Shown piece by piece: positions 1 to 6,452 of a stretch of DNA of 8,640 bases. Under the pieces are notes generated by a model that did no database searches, was not told the origin of the DNA, and saw nothing but the letters and a program-made list of their open reading frames with translations. Source of the stretch: Proteobacteria bacterium UBA1844 (GTDB taxonomy: Bacteria; Pseudomonadota; Gammaproteobacteria; Steroidobacterales; Woeseiaceae); contig DDIS01000080.1 of assembly GCA_002338615.1 (NCBI GenBank), positions 1-8,640 of the forward strand. The letters are read 5' to 3'. The translations under genes were made by a program, and so were the position numbers. Positions within the stretch are counted from its first letter, which is position 1. Every line of letters starts with the position of its first letter.

Positions 1-81
1 GGCTGGAAGCCGCTCCTACGTACACGCGGGACCGAGGTACACCTCTTGCAACGGGCCGCCGAGCACGGATTGCGTGAATGA
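1..81 (+). CDS. 3' end of an unidentified upstream gene (partial)
   Basis: Frame 1 is open from the window edge and ends in TGA at 79-81, overlapping the ATG of the next gene at 78-80 in the ATGA arrangement typical of coupled bacterial operon genes. The 26 visible residues end in RAAEHGLRE, which looks like a C-terminal amphipathic helix. That is compatible with the end of an ATP-grasp ligase, but far too little is present to assign a family. Frame 3 is also open to a stop at 75-77 with a less protein-like composition, so the frame choice is an inference from the overlap and the residue make-up. If the reading is right, the operon extends beyond the left edge. Confidence 0.5.
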   Translation, partial: GWKPLLRTRGTEVHLLQRAAEHGLRE

Positions 82-1091
82 CTGACATCGCCATATTGCA
101 TGAGGCGCAGGCGCCCGATGCGCGACCCGACAACCTGGACGCCCTGGTGCAGGTCGCCGAGGTACGCGCCGCCCTCGAGGCGCGCGGTCACAGGGTCAGT
201 ATCCGGGCGATAGATCTCGATTTCGGAAACTTGCTGGACGCGCTCAAACAATCCCAGCCGGATTGCGTTGTAAACCTGGTTGAATCGCTGGGCGGCAGCG
301 ACCGGCTGATCACAATAGTGCCAGCCTTGCTCGCCGCGGCCGGTGTGCCGTTCACCGGCTCGACCGCCGAGGCCATCTCGCTCAGCACCAACAAGCTCAT
401 CGCGAAGCGCTGGATGACAGCGCACGAGGTAGCGACACCGGGCTGGCTGGGCAGTGATGAGGTAGCGGGCGCGGACGGCGGCTCATGGATCGTGAAGTCG
501 GTGTGGGAGCACGCCTCACTCGGGATTGATGAATACTCCGTTGTGCAAGGCGGGCGGGCGACGGCTGCAAGACTGCAACAGCGCCGTGATGTTTTTGGCG
601 GCGAATGGTTTGCAGAGCGTTTCGTGGCGGGTCGTGAGTTCAACGTATCGGTACTGGAAATAGCCGGCGAACCGAACGTTCTGCCAATCGCTGAAATCAA
701 CTTTGACGGTTTTCCCACGGGCAAACCGAAGATTGTTGGCTACGCTGCGAAATGGCAGGTTGACGCGACCGAGTACCACAACACGCCACGTGTTTTCCCG
801 GCGCTGGGCAAGGACGTGGATACCCGGCTCCGGCAACTTGCACGCACCTGCTGGAAGATCTTCGGCCTGGGCGGGTATGCGCGCGTCGATATACGTATGG
901 ACGAAAGTGGCACGCCGTGGGTGCTTGAGGTGAATGCGAATCCCTGCCTGTCGCAGGATGCAGGTTTTGCCGCCGCCGCCGAAGAAGCGGGCCTCGGCTA
1001 CGGGCAACTGATCGAAACAATACTGGACGCCGCGCTTCGGCCAACGCAGAGTGGCACAATCCCGATCGTGGGCACGGCCCGCAGCAGGTAA
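78..1091 (+). CDS. D-Ala-D-Ala-ligase-like ATP-grasp amide ligase
   Basis: This 337-residue protein has the D-alanine-D-alanine ligase layout. An N-terminal Rossmann-like part contains the Ddl-type segment around 88-121 (GVPFTGSTAEAISLSTNKL, then VATP). The ATP-grasp region follows: WIVKSVWEHASLG at 137-149 with K140 as the likely ATP-contacting lysine, GREFNVSVLE at 185-194, and the metal-binding set D271 (ARVDIR), E284 and N286 (VLEVNANP). Family members activate a carboxylate as acyl phosphate and join it to an amine. Departures from true Ddl are clear: the omega-loop region reads GYAAKWQ (221-227), with Trp where Ddl has the Tyr of EAKY, and the last loop reads NPCLSQ rather than N-x-x-PGMT. 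I therefore do not call it ddl; the substrate is unknown. It starts in a 4-base overlap with the preceding gene and stops 4 bases before the GTG of the deacetylase. Cytoplasmic; no signal peptide. Confidence 0.85.
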   Translation: MTDIAILHEAQAPDARPDNLDALVQVAEVRAALEARGHRVSIRAIDLDFGNLLDALKQSQPDCVVNLVESLGGSDRLITIVPALLAAAGVPFTGSTAEAISLSTNKLIAKRWMTAHEVATPGWLGSDEVAGADGGSWIVKSVWEHASLGIDEYSVVQGGRATAARLQQRRDVFGGEWFAERFVAGREFNVSVLEIAGEPNVLPIAEINFDGFPTGKPKIVGYAAKWQVDATEYHNTPRVFPALGKDVDTRLRQLARTCWKIFGLGGYARVDIRMDESGTPWVLEVNANPCLSQDAGFAAAAEEAGLGYGQLIETILDAALRPTQSGTIPIVGTARSR

Positions 1092-1095
1092 GTCA

Positions 1096-2934
1096 GTGTT
1101 TCGAATTCATAAAATATTCGACGTCAGCACGGCCGCCAACCGGCAATTGATCAGCCAGGTGCAGGCAATGCTGCGCGTGCAATTTCAGGGCCTGGACGAG
1201 CGCGACATTGCGAAGTTGCCGGCGCAGCTGAAAGACCCAATGAAATACCGGTTTCGATCGATACTTTTGGTTGCTGAAGACGGCGCCGGCACCGTGCGCG
1301 GTTTCGCGATGCTGCTGCATGCGCCGGATCTCGAGTTTTGCTACCTGGACTACGTTTGCGCCGGCCGCGGGGAAACCGGTGGCGGTATCGGTGGAGCACT
1401 TTACGCGCGCGCGCGTGAAGAGGCATTACAGCTGGATGTCGTCGGTATTTTTCTGGAGTGCCTGCCGGATGATCCGGCGCTCTCGCCCGATGCAGGCATT
1501 CGCAAGCAGAATGTTGCGCGACTGCGATTTTATGAACGATTCGGCGCCCGACCGATCGCGAACACGGCGTACGAAACGCCGGTGAGCAGCACGTCGGTGG
1601 ACCCGCCCTACCTCGTGTTCGACAACCTCGGCCAGGACGACAGGCCGTTGCGGGCAAAGCAGGCGCGGGCAATTATCCGCGCCATCCTGGAGCGCAAGTA
1701 CGCCGGCGTGGTCACGCCCGACTATATTGACGCAGTGGTCAAGTCGGTGCGTGATGACCCGGTCGTCTTGCGCGAAGCGAAGTACGTCAGAAAAGGGCAG
1801 GACGATCTCGAGCGCAGGCCACGCGAACGCAAGATTGCACTGATCGTCAACCGGGAACACATGATTCATCATGTGAAGGACAAGGGCTACGTCGAAGCGC
1901 CGGTGCGAATTCGCTCGATACTGAAGGAACTTGCGAAGACAAACCTGTTTGAGGAAATCGAAGCACAGCGCTTCGGGGTCGGGCCTATAAAGGAAGTGCA
2001 TAAACCCGCGTTCGTCGACTTCCTGCAGAAAGCCTGCAAGAACGTACCGCCCGGCAAGTCGGTTTACCCCTATGTTTTTCCGGTGCGCAACCGGGCACGT
2101 CCGCCGCGCGAGTTGCCACTCAGGGCCGGTTACTACTGCATCGATACATTTACGCCGCTGAACGAGAACGCCTACAAGGCGGCACGGCGCGCGGTGGATT
2201 GCGCCTTGACCGGCGCAGACTGCCTGCTGGAGGGCAACCGCGCAGCCTATGCACTGGTGCGGCCACCGGGTCATCATGCCGAGTATGAGGCATTCGGCGG
2301 TTTCTGTTACTTCAATTCTTCATCGATCGCGGCAAATCATTTGAGTCGGCACGGCAAGGTGGCGCTACTCGACATTGACTACCATCATGGCAACGGCAGC
2401 CAGGATATTTTCTGGCGTCGAAAGGATGTGCTCACTGTATCCATCCACGGCCACCCACGTGTCAGTTATCCCTATTTTTCAGGCTTCGACGATGAGAAAG
2501 GCGAGGGCGACGGCAAGGGCTACAACCTGAATCTGCCGCTGGCCGAAAACCTCGACGGCGCGACGTATCGAAAATCGCTGGCTGCCGCGCTCGCGCGCAT
2601 CAGGAAATTCGACCCCGAGTTCCTGGTTGTGGCATTAGGCCTCGACACTGCGAAGGGCGATCCGACCGGCTCGTTCCAGCTGCTGGCAAAAGACTTCCTG
2701 GAAAATGGCCAGATGATCGGTGAACTTGCATTGCCCACGCTGGTGGTTCAGGAAGGGGGTTACCTCACGCAGACCCTCGGCATTAACGCGAGGCATTTTT
2801 TCGTGGGACTCTGGCAACCGGCGAGCGGTGCCGGCAGCAAAACGACAAGCGGGGTCAAGGCTGACTCCAAAAGCAAAAGCAAAAGCAAAAGCAAAAGCAA
2901 AAGCAAAAGCAAAAGCAAAAGCAAAAGAGGCTGA
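1096..2934 (+). CDS. GNAT acetyltransferase / HDAC-family (acetylpolyamine amidohydrolase-type) deacetylase fusion
   Basis: This 612-residue protein has two catalytic domains. Residues 1-165 are a GNAT domain: the acetyl-CoA loop GRGETGGGIGG lies at 90-100 and RFYERFG at 144-150. Residues ~246-580 are a zinc deacetylase. The tandem histidines of RPPGHHA (H393, H394) are followed by GFCYFNS, by DIDYHHGNG with ligands D428 and H430, by LGLDTAKGDPTGSF with third ligand D517, and by QEGGY with catalytic Tyr556. The LDT-x-x-GDP-x-G-x-F form and the AGYYCIDTFTPL segment point to the acetylpolyamine amidohydrolase branch, so acetylated polyamines or small acetyl-amines are likelier substrates than protein. 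The C-terminus is a (Lys-Ser)9-Lys-Arg-Gly tail (see repeat). I chose GTG at 1096: it lies 4 bases after the previous stop, has AGG 7 bases upstream, and protein homology begins there (FRIHKIFD). An in-frame GTG at 1051 would add 15 unconvincing residues inside the upstream gene. Cytoplasmic. The actual substrate is not readable from sequence. Confidence 0.9.
   Translation: MFRIHKIFDVSTAANRQLISQVQAMLRVQFQGLDERDIAKLPAQLKDPMKYRFRSILLVAEDGAGTVRGFAMLLHAPDLEFCYLDYVCAGRGETGGGIGGALYARAREEALQLDVVGIFLECLPDDPALSPDAGIRKQNVARLRFYERFGARPIANTAYETPVSSTSVDPPYLVFDNLGQDDRPLRAKQARAIIRAILERKYAGVVTPDYIDAVVKSVRDDPVVLREAKYVRKGQDDLERRPRERKIALIVNREHMIHHVKDKGYVEAPVRIRSILKELAKTNLFEEIEAQRFGVGPIKEVHKPAFVDFLQKACKNVPPGKSVYPYVFPVRNRARPPRELPLRAGYYCIDTFTPLNENAYKAARRAVDCALTGADCLLEGNRAAYALVRPPGHHAEYEAFGGFCYFNSSSIAANHLSRHGKVALLDIDYHHGNGSQDIFWRRKDVLTVSIHGHPRVSYPYFSGFDDEKGEGDGKGYNLNLPLAENLDGATYRKSLAAALARIRKFDPEFLVVALGLDTAKGDPTGSFQLLAKDFLENGQMIGELALPTLVVQEGGYLTQTLGINARHFFVGLWQPASGAGSKTTSGVKADSKSKSKSKSKSKSKSKSKSKRG
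2869..2927 (+). repeat. In-frame AAAAGC hexanucleotide tandem repeat encoding a Lys-Ser tail
   Basis: Nine perfect copies of AAAAGC occupy 2869-2922, followed by a partial AAAAG to 2927. The repeat is in phase with the deacetylase reading frame (AAA-AGC, Lys-Ser), so gain or loss of units would change tail length by two residues without shifting frame. It ends 5 bases before the stop codon, and its last partial unit supplies part of the AAGAGG (2925-2930) that precedes the next gene's GTG by 9 bases. The A-rich track stands out sharply from the GC-rich surroundings. Confidence 0.97.
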
Positions 2935-2939
2935 TAGCA

Positions 2940-3422
2940 GTGCGCTGGCGTACAAAAGTCGATGAGGCGGACTGCGAAGCCATACGCGGACTGGTCGCAG
3001 CCACCGGTTTTTTTAGTGCGGAAGAAGTCGAGATCGCCGTTGAGCTGGTGGCCGAGACGGTCGCTGGCGGCAAAGAGAGCGATTACCGTTTCGTAGTGTT
3101 AGATAGTGACGAACAAGACGGCACGATCACCGCCTATGCCTGTTACGGCCGAATACCGCTGACCCAGGCAAGTTTTGATCTCTACTGGATCGCCGTCGCG
3201 CCGGACGCGCAGCGCAGTGGCCTCGGTCGTGAGACATTACAGCAGGCCGAAGCAGCCGCACGCGAGGAAGGCGCCACAACGATGTACGTCGATACCTCGG
3301 GACGCGATCAATATCGCCCTACCCGCAGTTTCTATGAGCGTGCCGGCTATTCGGTCGCGGCAAGATTTACAGATTTCTATGCGCCCGGCGATGACAAAAT
3401 TATTTACAGCAAGCGCTTGTAG
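2940..3422 (+). CDS. GNAT-family N-acetyltransferase
   Basis: This 160-residue protein is a complete single-domain GNAT enzyme, transferring acetyl from acetyl-CoA to an amine. Visible motifs are the beta-4 strand LYWIAVAP, the pyrophosphate-binding loop QRSGLG at 91-96 followed by the helix RETLQQAEAAAREEG, the beta-5 strand TTMYVDTSG, and the motif-B helix FYERAGY at 131-137. The length is normal for the family. The start is GTG at 2940, 5 bases after the stop of the deacetylase, with AAGAGG at 2925-2930 as a well-spaced ribosome-binding site. That site sits at the end of the hexanucleotide repeat, so translation of this gene is probably coupled to that of the deacetylase. Being adjacent to a protein that contains both a GNAT domain and a deacetylase suggests related substrates, but the acceptor amine cannot be deduced. 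Confidence 0.9.
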   Translation: MRWRTKVDEADCEAIRGLVAATGFFSAEEVEIAVELVAETVAGGKESDYRFVVLDSDEQDGTITAYACYGRIPLTQASFDLYWIAVAPDAQRSGLGRETLQQAEAAAREEGATTMYVDTSGRDQYRPTRSFYERAGYSVAARFTDFYAPGDDKIIYSKRL

Positions 3423-3454
3423 CTCTCGTCAAAAGGTGTCAGGTTTATTTATTC

Positions 3455-5026
3455 ATGTTGATAAATACAGGCAAATTGATTGCACTGGCTGCGCTGATAG
3501 CGCTGGCCAGCTGCGCGAGGGACGAAGCGCCGGCTTGTAATACCGAAGCACCGGGCTTCCTGATCAGCAACGTGCTGATCCTGGACGGTTCCGGAACGCC
3601 TGCCGTTGCCGGTGCCGTACGGGTACGTGATGGCAAGATCGCAGCGCTTGGCGACCTGGCCGCCTGCACTGGTGAAACCCAGGTGGACGGCGGCGGGCAA
3701 GTTCTGGCGCCCGGTTTTATTGATACGCACAGTCATGCGGACTCGAATATTTTCGGCCAGCCCGATGCATTGCCTGTCATCAGCCAGGGCATCACCACCG
3801 TTGTTGTGGGACAGGATGGCGGCTCGCCGTACCCGCTGGCCGGGTTCTTCCGGCAACTCGAGGCAGCGCCCGCGACCGTCAATGTTGCGTCGTATGTTGG
3901 TCATAACACATTGCGCGACGAAGTAATGGGCGACGACTTTCGCCGAACTGCGACCGCAGTCGAAACTGAGCGCATGAAAGCACTGCTGGCCAAAGAGCTT
4001 GAAAGCGGGGCGCTGGGTCTTGCCACGGGACTCGAATACGAACCGGGAATCCATTCCGACACCGACGAAATCGTGGCGTTGGCCGAGGTCGCAGCCGATG
4101 TTGGCGGGCGTTACATCAGTCACCTGCGCAGCGAAGATCGCTGGTTTGAAGCTGCCATTGACGAGATCATACTGATCGGCCGCGAGACCGGCATGCCGGT
4201 ACAGGCATCGCACATCAAGCTGGCTATGAAACGCCTGTGGGGCAGCGCGCCCGAGCTTCTCGCGAAGCTCAATGCCGCGCGTGCCGAAGGCGTCAATATC
4301 ACGGCCGATATCTACCCTTACGAATACTGGCAATCGTCCATCATGGTCCTGTTGCCGGAGCGTGACCCGGGCGACCGGGAGGCCATCGCCGAAGTGCTGG
4401 ACCAGATCGCACCACCGGACGGTCTGTGGATGACCCAGTTCGAGCCGAATCCCGAGTATGTCGGCAAGACCCTGACCGAGATCGCCGCGCTGCGCGAAGT
4501 GGATGTCATTACAGCGTTTACGCAGATTGCCGAGGAGGCCCTCGACTGGGAGGCGGAGCACGGCGAGAGCGCCGAGGCCATTATCGGCACCAGCATGGTC
4601 GAGTCGGACATCGACGAGTTGATGTCCTGGCCTTACACCAATATCTGCACCGACGGCGGTATCGTTGACCTGCACCCCCGAAGCCGGGGCACCTTCCCGC
4701 GTGTACTGGGACGCTACGTACGCGAAAAGAAGCTGTTGACGCTTGAGGAGGCGGTGCGCAAGATGACCAGCCTCTCGGCGCACAACATGGGTTTCACAGA
4801 TCGCGGGCTGATCCGGGAAGGCATGGTAGCCGACCTGGTACTGTTCGACCCGAAGACAGTCATTGATCGTGCGACGCCGACCGAGCCCAACCTGCTATCA
4901 ACGGGTATAACGACAGTCTGGGTTGGCGGCGAGATCGTCTACACGGATGGCGCGGCGACCGACGCGCGACCGGGCAAGGTCATTCGTCGCGACACGCCGG
5001 CGACGCGCGAAAAGCCAGAACACTGA
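3455..5026 (+). CDS. Lipoprotein of the N-acyl-D-amino-acid deacylase (amidohydrolase) family
   Basis: This 523-residue metal-dependent hydrolase of the D-aminoacylase group would release an acyl group from N-acyl-D-amino acids. Residues 1-20 are a lipoprotein signal ending in the lipobox LASC (Cys20); position +2 is Ala, which favours the outer membrane over inner-membrane retention. The catalytic part shows GFIDTHSH (H92, H94), HLRSED (H223), ASHIK (H253, exactly 30 residues on, as in the family) and CTDGG with D400. A HPRSRGTFPRVLGRYV segment and the C-terminal GLIREGMVADLVLFDP return to the small beta-sandwich domain. The residue aligned with the metal-binding Cys of the usual GNCG motif is Asp121 (GQDGGS). 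The ATG is preceded by AGGT with a 10-base spacer. It follows the GNAT gene by 32 bases and is probably the last gene of the operon. It could act on another N-acyl amine or a dipeptide. Confidence 0.88.
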   Translation: MLINTGKLIALAALIALASCARDEAPACNTEAPGFLISNVLILDGSGTPAVAGAVRVRDGKIAALGDLAACTGETQVDGGGQVLAPGFIDTHSHADSNIFGQPDALPVISQGITTVVVGQDGGSPYPLAGFFRQLEAAPATVNVASYVGHNTLRDEVMGDDFRRTATAVETERMKALLAKELESGALGLATGLEYEPGIHSDTDEIVALAEVAADVGGRYISHLRSEDRWFEAAIDEIILIGRETGMPVQASHIKLAMKRLWGSAPELLAKLNAARAEGVNITADIYPYEYWQSSIMVLLPERDPGDREAIAEVLDQIAPPDGLWMTQFEPNPEYVGKTLTEIAALREVDVITAFTQIAEEALDWEAEHGESAEAIIGTSMVESDIDELMSWPYTNICTDGGIVDLHPRSRGTFPRVLGRYVREKKLLTLEEAVRKMTSLSAHNMGFTDRGLIREGMVADLVLFDPKTVIDRATPTEPNLLSTGITTVWVGGEIVYTDGAATDARPGKVIRRDTPATREKPEH

Positions 5027-5105
5027 GATTGCCCCCCGCGCGGCCTTTTTTACGAAGCGGTATTCGGGGGCCGCGCCAGAAGGGAATCTGTGCCGCGCTA
5101 TACCT
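5027..5105. terminator. Hairpin-forming spacer between convergent genes, possible terminator
   Basis: The 79-base gap between two facing genes contains a perfect 8-base inverted repeat, GCGCGGCC at 5038-5045 and GGCCGCGC at 5069-5076, separated by 23 bases. A run of six T (5046-5051) directly follows the left arm and so lies in the loop, not after the stem. Neither strand gives a canonical stem followed by a U-tract. The position favours a transcription end for one or both units, but the structure is only suggestive. Confidence 0.3.
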
Positions 5106-6296
5106 CTATGCCGCCTCACCCGGGTCGAGATCTTTCACTTTCGGCTGCCTCCTGCGCCGGGATTTGGGCGGCAGCAGGTCGCGCATGGCATCCAGCTTAC
5201 CGAAACACAACAGGCGGTCATTGGCCTGCAAGCTGCGCTCGGTACGCGGATTGGGAATCACCGTTGTACCGCGGTACAGGGTCAGCACATTGATATCGTT
5301 CTCTCTTAATTTGGTTTCCGTAATGGTTTTGCCATCGAAGTTTGACCCCGCGCGTATGAAAATTTCGCTGACGCCGTAGCCGCGACTGACGGTAAGACGT
5401 TGCCGGATATCGATGTCCGGAAAATCAACCCGCGCGGCGATGTACTCGACGACAGCACCGGCAATATCGAGCTGCGTACATTTCTCGATGCCTTCGAGAC
5501 CCGGCGAAGAATTGACTTCCATGATCTGCGGGCCGCTCGAGCTCTCGAGCATGTCAACACCGGCAATACGCAAGCCAAGAATCTGTGCCGCACGCACCGC
5601 GGTTTCACGATACTCTTCACTCAGTTCAACGGCTTCGGCGATGCCGCCACGGTGCACATTGCTGCGGAATTCCTGCCCCTGCGCAACACGTCGCATGGCA
5701 GCGACGACCCTGTCGCCAACAACGAATGCACGGATATCCTTGCCTCTGCTTTCTGCCACAAATTTTTGTATGAGTACGTTCTGCTTCTGGCTCTGCAGCA
5801 GCTCGATAATTGACTCGGCCGCCTTGATGGTTTCGGCGAGCAGAACGCCAATTCCTTGTGTACCTTCGATAAGCTTGATAACCACCGGCGCACCACCGAC
5901 ACGTTCGATCGCTGGCAACACGTCCTTCTTGTCACTGACAAACGTTGTGCGCGGGATGCCGATATGGTGGCGGCTGAGAATTTGCAGGCTACGCAATTTG
6001 TCGCGTGAATTGGTGATGCCGTGCGACGTGTTCGCGCTGAAGATGTCCATCTCCTCGAACTGCCTGACAACGGCCGTGCCGTAATAGGTTATCGACGCGC
6101 CAATACGCGGCAGCACAGCATCGTAACGACTCAGTGATTTTTGCCGGTAATACAGGTCCGGCGCGCCTTGCTCGAGGTCAATCGCGAATTTCAGCGTGTT
6201 AAGTACCTTGACATTGTACCCTCTGTCGAGAGCGGCCTGTTTCAGGCGTCGCGTGCTGTAGGAATTTGGTCCACGTGAAAGAATCGCGAGCTTCAT
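5106..6296 (-). CDS. rimK: RimK-type S6:L-glutamate ligase with C-terminal RCK_C domain
   Basis: The ATP-grasp ligase RimK adds glutamate residues to the C-terminus of ribosomal protein S6. Residues 1-290 follow E. coli RimK closely from memory: MKLAILSRG start, DAVLPRIGASITYYGTA (59-75), SRDKLRSLQ (97-105), VVIKLIEGTQGIGV (138-151) for ATP binding, EFRSNVHRGG (209-218) and MEVNSSPGLEGIE (259-271) with metal ligands E260 and N262. E. coli RimK is 300 residues; this one is 396. The extra part, about 304-376, matches an RCK_C (TrkA-C) domain (SEIFIRAGSNFDGKTI, then ANDRLLCFG) and is followed by a basic tail. I chose the ATG at 6296-6294, 10 residues inside the longest frame: it gives the canonical RimK N-terminus and has GGGAGAG close upstream. 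Homologous RimK variants also modify other substrates, so S6 specificity is inferred. Confidence 0.93.
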   Translation of the reverse strand: MKLAILSRGPNSYSTRRLKQAALDRGYNVKVLNTLKFAIDLEQGAPDLYYRQKSLSRYDAVLPRIGASITYYGTAVVRQFEEMDIFSANTSHGITNSRDKLRSLQILSRHHIGIPRTTFVSDKKDVLPAIERVGGAPVVIKLIEGTQGIGVLLAETIKAAESIIELLQSQKQNVLIQKFVAESRGKDIRAFVVGDRVVAAMRRVAQGQEFRSNVHRGGIAEAVELSEEYRETAVRAAQILGLRIAGVDMLESSSGPQIMEVNSSPGLEGIEKCTQLDIAGAVVEYIAARVDFPDIDIRQRLTVSRGYGVSEIFIRAGSNFDGKTITETKLRENDINVLTLYRGTTVIPNPRTERSLQANDRLLCFGKLDAMRDLLPPKSRRRRQPKVKDLDPGEAA

Positions 6297-6452
6297 AGTC
6301 TCTCCCAATTTGAAAAGATTGGACATGCGACCCGTTGAACGGCTGCAGCGCTGGTGTCAAGTGGTCGGGGCAGGTTTGGTAAAGCGCACTAACACGATAC
6401 AGGAATTCTGTACTGTACGCTCCGCGCGAGGGCCGACCACGCGGCCTGCAGC
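6297..6452. other. Spacer between serine hydrolase and rimK
   Basis: This 156-base gap separates two minus-strand genes. Next to the hydrolase stop it holds a short stem, GGCCG (6431-6435) and CGGCC (6442-6446) with a 6-base loop, but no T-run follows on the minus strand. A 5-base inverted repeat, TACAG (6398-6402) and CTGTA (6408-6412), lies in the middle. A perfect TTGACA reads on the minus strand at 6360-6355, without a convincing -10 box 16-18 bases on. The rimK promoter is probably here, but I cannot place it. Confidence 0.35.

Noticed and set aside
1051..1095. Upstream GTG start for the deacetylase fusion
   Set aside because: It would overlap the ligase gene by 41 bases without a good ribosome-binding site; GTG at 1096 has AGG at the right spacing and begins at the conserved sequence.
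1426..2277. 283-codon open frame on the minus strand
   Set aside because: It is antisense to the deacetylase fusion and has no recognisable motif.
2869..2927. CRISPR-like array
   Set aside because: The units are 6-base tandem copies with no spacers and lie inside a coding frame.
3449..4783. 444-codon open frame on the minus strand
   Set aside because: It lies wholly opposite the well-supported deacylase lipoprotein and shows no recognisable domain; long antisense frames are expected in GC-rich coding DNA.
5413..6084. 223-codon plus-strand frame opposite rimK
   Set aside because: Low-complexity Ser/Arg-rich translation opposite a near-certain rimK; a composition artefact.
6297..6326. Longer start for RimK
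   Set aside because: The additional ten residues precede the canonical MKLAILSRG start, which has its own strong GGGAGAG site.
6332..6360. Sigma-70 promoter with perfect TTGACA on the minus strand
   Set aside because: At 17 bases spacing the -10 position reads CAACGG, and neighbouring registers are no better.
6398..6412. LexA-type or other operator TACAG-N5-CTGTA upstream of rimK
   Set aside because: The arms are in the opposite order to the LexA CTGT-N8-ACAG site and only five bases long; such repeats arise by chance.
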